Assembly (NCBI GenBank): GCA_034189755.1
Contig: JAXIHJ010000075.1
Location: 1 to 12,321 of the forward strand
Source: JAXIHJ01 sp034189755
GTDB taxonomy: Bacteria > Planctomycetota > Phycisphaerae > SM23-33
Length of the DNA: 12,321 nucleotides
Direction: 5' to 3'
In this document: piece after piece, positions 7,414-12,321 of the stretch
Layout: each line of letters begins with the position of its first letter
Numbering within the stretch: the first letter of the stretch is position 1
Notes under the pieces: model-generated
Database searches by the model: none
Told to the model about the DNA's origin: nothing
The model's input: only the letters and a program-made list of their open reading frames with translations
Translations under genes and position numbers: made by a program

Positions 7414-7470
7414 TTCGAGGACAGACTACTTAATTGACGGCCTCGGCTAATTAAGTAGTTTGTCCCCGAA
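7414..7470. repeat. Inverted repeat, 22-bp arms and 13-bp loop (REP/MITE-like or bidirectional hairpin terminator)
   Basis: The left arm 7414-7435 and right arm 7449-7470 are reverse complements except at two positions (7418 and 7424). As RNA from the plus strand this gives one A-C mismatch and one G-U wobble around a 13-nt loop. The arms are AT-rich inside (ACTACTTAATT) and end in GGGGACA-like sequence outside. The element sits immediately after the mcsB stop and between convergent genes, so it could stop transcription from both sides, although no U-tract follows as in a classic Rho-independent terminator. Its arm length and edge motif resemble short palindromic elements moved by REP-associated transposases. 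The right arm lies inside the 3' end of the minus-strand glycosyltransferase gene. I see no second copy in the window. Confidence 0.8.
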
Positions 7471-8115
7471 ATTCTCGTACGCCTCTGCCATGCGTCGGGC
7501 GCTGTAATGCCGCTCGGCCAGGTCGCGGGCGGCCTCGCCCAGCCGCTCGGCCAGGTCCGGCTCGGCCGCCAGCTTCCGCAGGGCCGCGGCGAGGGCTTCC
7601 ACGTCCGACTCGCCTACCAGCAGGCCCGTTTGCCCATCCGCAATAAGCTCGCGCACGCCGTGAACGTCGCCGGCGACAATCGGCCGGGCGGTGGCCATGC
7701 CCTCCAGCACGGCTATGCTCATGCCCTCCGCGCGCGTCGCGTGGACCAGCACGTCCCAACTGTGAATCGCAGCCCGGACCTGCCGGCGGTCGAGCGTGCC
7801 GGCGAAGTCCACGGACCGGCCCAACTGAAGCTGCCCGGCCAGGCGGCGCAGCGTCGCGGCCTGCGGGCCTGAACCGACCAGTTGCACTCGAACGTCGAGG
7901 CCACGCCGGCGGAGCATCGCCGCTGCACGAAGAAGCGTCGGCTGGTCCTTGTACGATTCCAGCGTGGCGACCATGCCGATTCGCAGCGGACCCGTGCCGT
8001 ATAGGACGTACGCATGCCGGGCGGGCCGGCTGGAACCGCTCGTACCGGCGTAGCAAAGATGAACCATTAAACCGTCCACGTATCCGAGACTCGCACGAGT
8101 AGTTTGGTTTGACAA
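7447..8115 (-). CDS. GT4-type glycosyltransferase, C-terminal domain only (probable truncated remnant)
   Basis: This 222-residue product matches only the C-terminal half of GT-B glycosyltransferases. From residue 44 on it has the donor-binding fold: LRIGMVATLESYKDQ (44-58), VQLVGSGP (77-84), the E-x7-E motif (Glu130 to Glu138 in AEGMSIAVLEGM) and GQTGLLV (161-167). The acceptor-binding N-terminal Rossmann domain of about 170 residues is absent. Residues 1-43 resemble nothing I recognise, and a stop codon lies six codons upstream of the listed start. That start is a TTG without an RBS; an ATG at 8067 is an alternative. The divergent membrane-protein gene begins 81 bp upstream, leaving no room for the missing half. 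The last seven or so codons and the stop come from the inverted repeat. A decayed gene is the simplest reading; a stand-alone half-enzyme is possible. Confidence 0.72.
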   Translation of the reverse strand: MSNQTTRASLGYVDGLMVHLCYAGTSGSSRPARHAYVLYGTGPLRIGMVATLESYKDQPTLLRAAAMLRRRGLDVRVQLVGSGPQAATLRRLAGQLQLGRSVDFAGTLDRRQVRAAIHSWDVLVHATRAEGMSIAVLEGMATARPIVAGDVHGVRELIADGQTGLLVGESDVEALAAALRKLAAEPDLAERLGEAARDLAERHYSARRMAEAYENFGDKLLN

Positions 8116-8196
8116 GTTTTTTATCCGACGTCAGTGAGCCGCGACCGGAAGAGAAGATTGTGTGAGAATCTCCATCGGCGCCGGTAGAATTTCCGC
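8116..8196. other. Divergent intergenic region upstream of the GT-C-like gene
   Basis: An 81-bp gap. It holds an A/T run (six T at 8117-8122 on the plus strand) and stops in the frames that would extend either neighbour. No convincing promoter or Shine-Dalgarno sequence is visible for the plus-strand gene. Confidence 0.35.
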
Positions 8197-10404
8197 ATGA
8201 CCGCGATTAACTCACGCCTGCCTCGATCCGGGCGATTTTCCTCCGCAGCGGTGGTGCTGCTCGGACTCATCGCGGCTGCGGCAACATGCACTTACGTTCA
8301 AAGCCCCGACGTCTTCTGGCACCTGGCCGGCGGCGAATGGATGCTCACTCACGGCAAGGTGCTGAACTTCGACCCGTTCGGCGTAGAGGCGTCGCCGCGA
8401 TGGGTCAACGTGCACTGGCTGTTTCAGCTTATCATCGCAGCCGTTCACATACTCGGCGGCTTCAGCCTGCTGACCGTACTGAAGGTGGTGCTGGCCTCGG
8501 TTGCGGCAGTGGCGCTCGGCTTGTCATTGCGGCGCGAGGCGCCGCCGGCGTGGCTGCTGGCTGCCGGAGGCCTGGCCGTAGTGGTGATGGCCGACCGCAT
8601 TCGCGTCCGCCCGGAGGCGTTTACGCTTGTATTTCTCACGCTGACCGTCGTGATGGCCGACTCGGTCCGCCGCGGCGGGCGGGCCGACCGGCTGTGGTGG
8701 CTCGTGCCGATAATGCTCGTGTGGGTGAACATGCACGGGCTGTATTTTCTCGGCCCGGTCACGGCGTGGCTGGCGGTGCTCGGTGCGCTGCTGGACCGCC
8801 GCCTGGGCCGCGGGCTTGCGGGCAATCTGCTCAGCCGGCGTGCACTGAAACCTATAATCGTCGCAACGGCAGTCTGCGCGCTGAGTCCCTGGCCGGTCGA
8901 TACGCTGCTGCACCCGCTGCTGCTGGCGGGCCGAATTTCCGGGCAGCAGGCGCTTTACAGATACGGCGTGGCGGAGTTTCAACCGGCCTGGCAGGCGCTA
9001 TCGCGACATCCGGAAGCCGTCGTGCTGGCTGTGCTTACCGTCGCCGCCGTCGTCGTTAACATTCGGTCCGCCCCGGCCGGGCACCTGTTCTGGCTGGCGG
9101 TTTTTACGGCGATGGGCGCGGTTGCCGTGCGAAACCTCGCGCTGCTGGGGCCTGTGTGCGGGTTTCTGCTTGTGCTGCACGGTGCGGCTACGATTCGGCG
9201 AATCGTCGCCCGCCAGCCGGCGCTGAACGTCGCCGCAATGGTTCTGGCCGCCGCCGCGATAACAGGCTATGCGACCGAATGGACGTTCCGCATCCGCGGC
9301 CAAAGCCAGCGGTTCGGCGCAGGCCTGCATCGCGATAAGTTCGCCATCGACGCTGCGAAATTTCTCGGCCGATTGGACGCCGAGGGCGACATCCTGTGCG
9401 AGAACTTCGGCGACGGCGGCGTGTTTATTTACTATGCCCGCCCGCGCCGCCGCGTGTGGATGGACGGCCGGCTGGAATTGCACTCCGCACAGCGATTAGA
9501 GCGGCAGCAGCGATTTCGGCGGGCATTTTCCCTGTCAGCCGCCGCCGAGCTGGTAAAGCTGCCGGAGACGGTGCGGTTTATTGTCGTCCGCCACAACAGC
9601 AGGCGGCAACTCGCAGCACTGTCGCAAAGCCGGCGGTTCAAGCTGATTTATCTCGACCCCGCCGCGGCAGTATTCGCCCGAACCGACTGGCGCCGCGGCA
9701 GTCCAGCCGAACCGGAACTCGACAACCTTGATCGACCGCTCCAGGCCGACGGGCTTCTCGCCGGCCTGGGCGCACGCCGCCGTAGATGGTGGCGCCAGAA
9801 TCCGTCATCGCTGAACTATCAAATCGGGCGAATGCTGTTGGCCCTGCGAGGCTGCGAGCAATGCACCGTGCTGGCTGTGCGCTATCTGACCGCCGCAAAT
9901 ACTGAAGGCCTGGCCGACACTGCGACCGCCAGGCTGGGCCGAGCCTGCCAGTTGCGCGCCCGGCAAACAGCCAGGCTCTCCGCCTACCTGCCGGCCAACA
10001 TCTACGCAGCGCGGGTGGCGTACCTGGCGCGGGTTCTGGGCAAGGACGAGCAACTGTCGGCCTGGCCTAAGTTGCGACTGGCCGAGATCGGCATCGAAGA
10101 ACTCCGCAAAGCCGAGCCGAATGACACCGAGGCGCGGATGATGCTGGGCGACCTGCTGCTTCGCACCGGACGGCCGGCCGAGGCGCGAAAGACGTATGCT
10201 TCGCTCCGGCTCGCCGAGGCTAAGCAGTGGAAACGCACGCTTCGGACGGCATTGTGCGACTGGGCCGAAGGCAAGGTCTTTGCGGCGATAAAAACGCTGG
10301 AAACACTGAACCCGCCGGAAAAGCATATGGACGCACGCGCGGTGGAAATATACCGGCGATTGATTCGCCAGGAGATCGGTTGCCTCGCTCGCGGTGCGCG
10401 TTAG
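8197..10404 (+). CDS. Polytopic membrane protein, GT-C glycosyltransferase-like, with C-terminal TPR-like region
   Basis: A 735-residue protein. Residues 1-360 contain roughly ten membrane helices. The first extracytoplasmic loop carries SPDVFWHLAGGEWMLTHG (36-53) and FDPF (58-61), followed by WVNVHWLFQ (69-77). This is the pattern of GT-C-fold membrane glycosyltransferases, whose catalytic Asp lies in the first loop (Asp38 is the candidate) and which use lipid-linked sugar donors. Residues 361-500 form a soluble domain with GDILCENFGDGGVFIYYARP (397-416) and WMDGRLELHS (421-430). The C-terminal part from about 540 is helical, and EAR/GDLLLRTGRPAEARKTY (645-667) looks like a TPR unit. A TAG stop lies 12 nt upstream of the ATG, so this is the first possible start; no clear RBS is seen. 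Neighbouring glycosyltransferases support a glycan role, but substrate and activity are unknown. Confidence 0.75.
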   Translation: MTAINSRLPRSGRFSSAAVVLLGLIAAAATCTYVQSPDVFWHLAGGEWMLTHGKVLNFDPFGVEASPRWVNVHWLFQLIIAAVHILGGFSLLTVLKVVLASVAAVALGLSLRREAPPAWLLAAGGLAVVVMADRIRVRPEAFTLVFLTLTVVMADSVRRGGRADRLWWLVPIMLVWVNMHGLYFLGPVTAWLAVLGALLDRRLGRGLAGNLLSRRALKPIIVATAVCALSPWPVDTLLHPLLLAGRISGQQALYRYGVAEFQPAWQALSRHPEAVVLAVLTVAAVVVNIRSAPAGHLFWLAVFTAMGAVAVRNLALLGPVCGFLLVLHGAATIRRIVARQPALNVAAMVLAAAAITGYATEWTFRIRGQSQRFGAGLHRDKFAIDAAKFLGRLDAEGDILCENFGDGGVFIYYARPRRRVWMDGRLELHSAQRLERQQRFRRAFSLSAAAELVKLPETVRFIVVRHNSRRQLAALSQSRRFKLIYLDPAAAVFARTDWRRGSPAEPELDNLDRPLQADGLLAGLGARRRRWWRQNPSSLNYQIGRMLLALRGCEQCTVLAVRYLTAANTEGLADTATARLGRACQLRARQTARLSAYLPANIYAARVAYLARVLGKDEQLSAWPKLRLAEIGIEELRKAEPNDTEARMMLGDLLLRTGRPAEARKTYASLRLAEAKQWKRTLRTALCDWAEGKVFAAIKTLETLNPPEKHMDARAVEIYRRLIRQEIGCLARGAR

Positions 10405-10425
10405 AAAACACGCTCGTAAGGCGCC

Positions 10426-11088
10426 TCACATTTTGCGTCCGATTTTGTTTTCCGTGCCCGCGATGAGTCGTCGTATATTGCTCCGGTGCCGCAGGAGAAT
10501 CAAAAGAGCCATAGCCGCGACGAACAGTCCCATCGGCCAGAGCCGCCCCACCGGCCAGTTAAACGCCACGAACAGCGGCACGAACGCCACGGCCGCAACA
10601 ACGCTCGCCAGCGAGACGTACCGGCTGATGAGCACCACGGCAATCCACAACCCCAGCGCCGCCAGCCCGGCGTAAGTAAAATACGGAAAGATGCCCAATA
10701 CCACGCCCAAGGCCGTCGCTACGCCTTTGCCGCCTCGGAATTTTAGCCAGAGGCTGAAGACGTGCCCCATGATCGCCCCGCAGCCGACCAGCAGCCAGAC
10801 AATCTGGACCACCGCCGTCGGCCCTTCGGCCCTGGGAGGATAAAACCACACAACCGCGACTGTGGGAACAAAGCCCTTGGCCAGGTCCAGGAAAAAACAT
10901 AAATAGCCCCAAGGCCGGCCGATTGCCCGCCCGACGTTGGTCGCCCCGACGTTGCCGCTGCCGGCGGTTCGGAGATTCACCTTGTGGGCGCGGGCGATGA
11001 GAACGCCGACCGGCGTCGAACCGATAACATACGCCGCCAGCGGAAGCAACACGAAGGCAAACGCGAAACATGCGATATGCGCTAACAT
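10426..11088 (-). CDS. plsY: PlsY, acyl-phosphate:glycerol-3-phosphate acyltransferase
   Basis: A 220-residue inner-membrane enzyme that transfers the acyl group of acyl-phosphate to glycerol-3-phosphate, giving lysophosphatidic acid, the first step of phospholipid synthesis with PlsX. All three conserved PlsY motifs are visible: SGNVGATNV (44-52), KFRGGKGVAT (116-125, phosphate-binding Gly-rich loop) and HRSNIRRLIAGTENK (201-215). About seven hydrophobic helices separate them, and GHVFSLWL (108-115) precedes motif 2. Length is typical. The start overlaps the last seven bases of the upstream glycosyltransferase gene, so translation is probably coupled; only a weak GGA precedes the ATG. The 3' end lies 21 bp from the convergent GT-C-like gene. 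No plsX or gpsA is in view. Confidence 0.96.
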   Translation of the reverse strand: MLAHIACFAFAFVLLPLAAYVIGSTPVGVLIARAHKVNLRTAGSGNVGATNVGRAIGRPWGYLCFFLDLAKGFVPTVAVVWFYPPRAEGPTAVVQIVWLLVGCGAIMGHVFSLWLKFRGGKGVATALGVVLGIFPYFTYAGLAALGLWIAVVLISRYVSLASVVAAVAFVPLFVAFNWPVGRLWPMGLFVAAMALLILLRHRSNIRRLIAGTENKIGRKM

Positions 11089-12242
11089 TTTTCCAGTATC
11101 TCCCCGTATGCCGCTATTAGCTCGTCCACGTGACGTTTCATGCTCAGCCGGTCGGCAAGGTTCCGACAGGCGTCGGCCCGCAAACTGCGGCGGCGCGGGT
11201 CGGCAAGTTCTTCCATAGCTGCGACCACGGCCTTCAGGTCCTTCGGCGAGCCGACCACGACGCCTGCACCGGCGGCGAGCACTTCAGCGGCGCCGTTGTA
11301 GACGGTCGTTATGGACGGTACGCCCCACCGCGTCGCCTCCAGCGCGACCCGGCTGCACGGATCGTACCAGCTCAACAGAACGCAGACGTCCGCAGCCGCA
11401 TACCACGGAAAGACATCTTCGACGGGCGGGACGAATACCACGCAATCGCCTACACCCCGCCGGACGGCTAAGTGGCGGTATTTTCCGACGGCCTGCCGCC
11501 CTATTACCACGAGCTTGCCGCCGGGGCGGTCATCGCGGCCTTTAAGCCACTGCGCGAAGGCTGCAATCGCCTCAGCGACGCCCTTCAACTCGAAGTTCTT
11601 CGCGACGGTCAAAAACATCGTCTCGTCGTCCTTCAGGCCCAACTCGCCCCGCAACCGTCGGCGGTGATTCAGCCGCTGCTCGGCGTCCGTCTCCGGCACC
11701 TCGACAGCATTGTAGATAACGCGGACACCTTCGCCCTCGGCCCGGCCGTAGTGACGGTGCAGCTCTTCGGCAATCATCTCACTGACAGGCAGGCACAGCA
11801 CGCGATGGTCCTCAACCACGAGCCGTTCGGTGCGGGCCGTCGCCATTCTGTGCAGGTTCAGCGGTGCGACAAGCCGAGCGACCGCTGCGCCGAGCCGGCT
11901 GCGCCTCCTAAGCCCCGCGATGAACCTGCCGGGCGACGTGCCGCCGCGGAGCTGATACACATTCGCGCCCGGAACGGGCAACATGGCATGAACCACGTCA
12001 AATTGCCGCCGGCGAATCGTCTTCTGCACGTCGGCGATAAAGTTCCTCAGCCGCACCGCCCGCAGCAGGCCCCGCTCACCCAACCGGCAAATCTGCACCG
12101 CCTCATGCCGCCACGAGCTGGTCCGGCAGAGGATAGTTACCGCATGAGACCGCCCGGCCAGGCCGGCTGCAACCTGCGCCGTCGAGGTCTCGCGCCCGCC
12201 GCGGGAAACGTCCATTCGCTCAATAACAAGGGCGATTTTCAT
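11082..12242 (-). CDS. GT4 family glycosyltransferase, WaaG-like (LPS-type)
   Basis: A complete 386-residue GT-B protein. The N-terminal half begins MKIALVIERMDVSRGGRETS (1-20), the Gly-rich acceptor-side loop of WaaG/RfaG-like enzymes, with FDVVHAMLP (81-89) in the expected place. The linker RVIYNAVEVP (174-183) leads into the donor-binding half: VAKNFELKGV (213-222), KLVVIGRQ (243-250), YAAADVCVLLS (281-291) and the catalytic stretch WYDPCSRVALEATRWGVPSI (292-311). The usual E-x7-E motif is D-x7-E here (Asp294, Glu302), then TTVYNGAAE (312-320). It probably adds a nucleotide-activated sugar to LPS core or a similar glycan at the cytoplasmic membrane face; donor and acceptor cannot be read. 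AAGGA lies about 11 nt upstream of the ATG. It begins six bases after the preceding gene and overlaps plsY by seven. Confidence 0.9.
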   Translation of the reverse strand: MKIALVIERMDVSRGGRETSTAQVAAGLAGRSHAVTILCRTSSWRHEAVQICRLGERGLLRAVRLRNFIADVQKTIRRRQFDVVHAMLPVPGANVYQLRGGTSPGRFIAGLRRRSRLGAAVARLVAPLNLHRMATARTERLVVEDHRVLCLPVSEMIAEELHRHYGRAEGEGVRVIYNAVEVPETDAEQRLNHRRRLRGELGLKDDETMFLTVAKNFELKGVAEAIAAFAQWLKGRDDRPGGKLVVIGRQAVGKYRHLAVRRGVGDCVVFVPPVEDVFPWYAAADVCVLLSWYDPCSRVALEATRWGVPSITTVYNGAAEVLAAGAGVVVGSPKDLKAVVAAMEELADPRRRSLRADACRNLADRLSMKRHVDELIAAYGEILEKC

Positions 12243-12248
12243 ATATGA

Positions 12249-12321
12249 TTACATTTCCTTTCGCCGCCGTTGTGCCCTGCGCCGCATATCCGCCACCTTG
12301 CGGTCGACGGCGCGGCGATAG
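12249..12321 (-). CDS. C-terminal end of an unidentified gene upstream of the WaaG-like gene
   Basis: On the minus strand a frame enters from the right edge and stops at TAA (12251-12249), giving 23 residues (YRRAVDRKVADMRRR, then AQRRRKEM). The very basic, helical tail looks like real protein. Its stop is six bases before the WaaG-like ATG, and the AAGGA that would serve that ATG lies inside it, as expected in an operon. It is too short to identify. An LPS kinase or another LPS assembly protein would suit the context, but that is a guess. The alternative is that the WaaG-like frame itself, which is also open to the edge, starts further upstream. Confidence 0.5.
   Translation of the reverse strand, partial: YRRAVDRKVADMRRRAQRRRKEM
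12254..12260 (-). promoter_or_regulatory. Ribosome binding site for the WaaG-like glycosyltransferase gene
   Basis: AAGGAAA on the minus strand, with its 3' end 11 nt before the ATG at 12242. It is purine-rich and supports that ATG over an upstream in-frame extension. Confidence 0.45.

Noticed and set aside
7447..8115. A simple frameshift hiding a full-length glycosyltransferase
   Set aside because: I translated all three minus-strand frames across 8050-8130. None continues as a recognisable N-terminal GT-B domain, and the divergent gene starts 81 bp upstream, so the missing half is absent rather than out of frame.
11472..12248. A 258-codon plus-strand frame at the right end
   Set aside because: It is antisense to the complete WaaG-like glycosyltransferase and has shadow-like composition.

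Overview
The window looks like chromosomal DNA of a GC-rich, Gram-negative bacterium of the PVC group, most likely Planctomycetota and perhaps Phycisphaerae. This is inferred from gene content and protein style: McsA/McsB arginine phosphorylation genes next to LPS-type glycosyltransferases, an HflK-like SPFH protein with a long multi-spanning N-terminal extension, and a GT-C-like membrane protein with a helical-repeat tail. There is no rRNA or other marker gene to confirm it. I see no tRNA, rRNA, CRISPR array, integrase, transposase or phage gene.

Layout from left to right. (1) 1-1650, minus: an HflK-like SPFH protein that runs off the left edge. (2) 1774-3171, plus: an ABC-2 type permease. 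(3) 3186-5168, minus: a heavy-metal P1B-type ATPase. (4) 5431-7413, plus: a PTPS/QueD-family protein followed by mcsA and mcsB, which overlap by ATGA. (5) 7414-7470: a 22-bp-arm inverted repeat, then 7447-8115, minus: a GT4 glycosyltransferase with only its C-terminal half. (6) 8197-10404, plus: a large membrane protein resembling GT-C glycosyltransferases. (7) 12321-10426, minus: the tail of an unknown gene, a WaaG-like GT4 glycosyltransferase and plsY, packed as an operon. The coding strand flips at every transcription unit, giving seven alternating units. Most convergent gaps are only 14-33 bp.

Functionally, the right half is about the cell envelope. Two GT4 proteins (one truncated) and one GT-C-like protein suggest lipopolysaccharide or other glycan assembly, and PlsY makes lysophosphatidic acid for membrane phospholipids. 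The middle is protein quality control: McsA activates McsB, which phosphorylates arginines and can mark proteins for Clp proteolysis, although no clpC or ctsR is present here. The left half is membrane function: SPFH scaffold, ABC export and metal efflux.

No wholly new multi-gene system is evident. The points most worth a second look are the altered active site of the PTPS/QueD-family protein, the inverted repeat that supplies the 3' end of the truncated glycosyltransferase gene, the mixed metal-site signature of the P1B ATPase, and the long membrane extension of the HflK-like protein.
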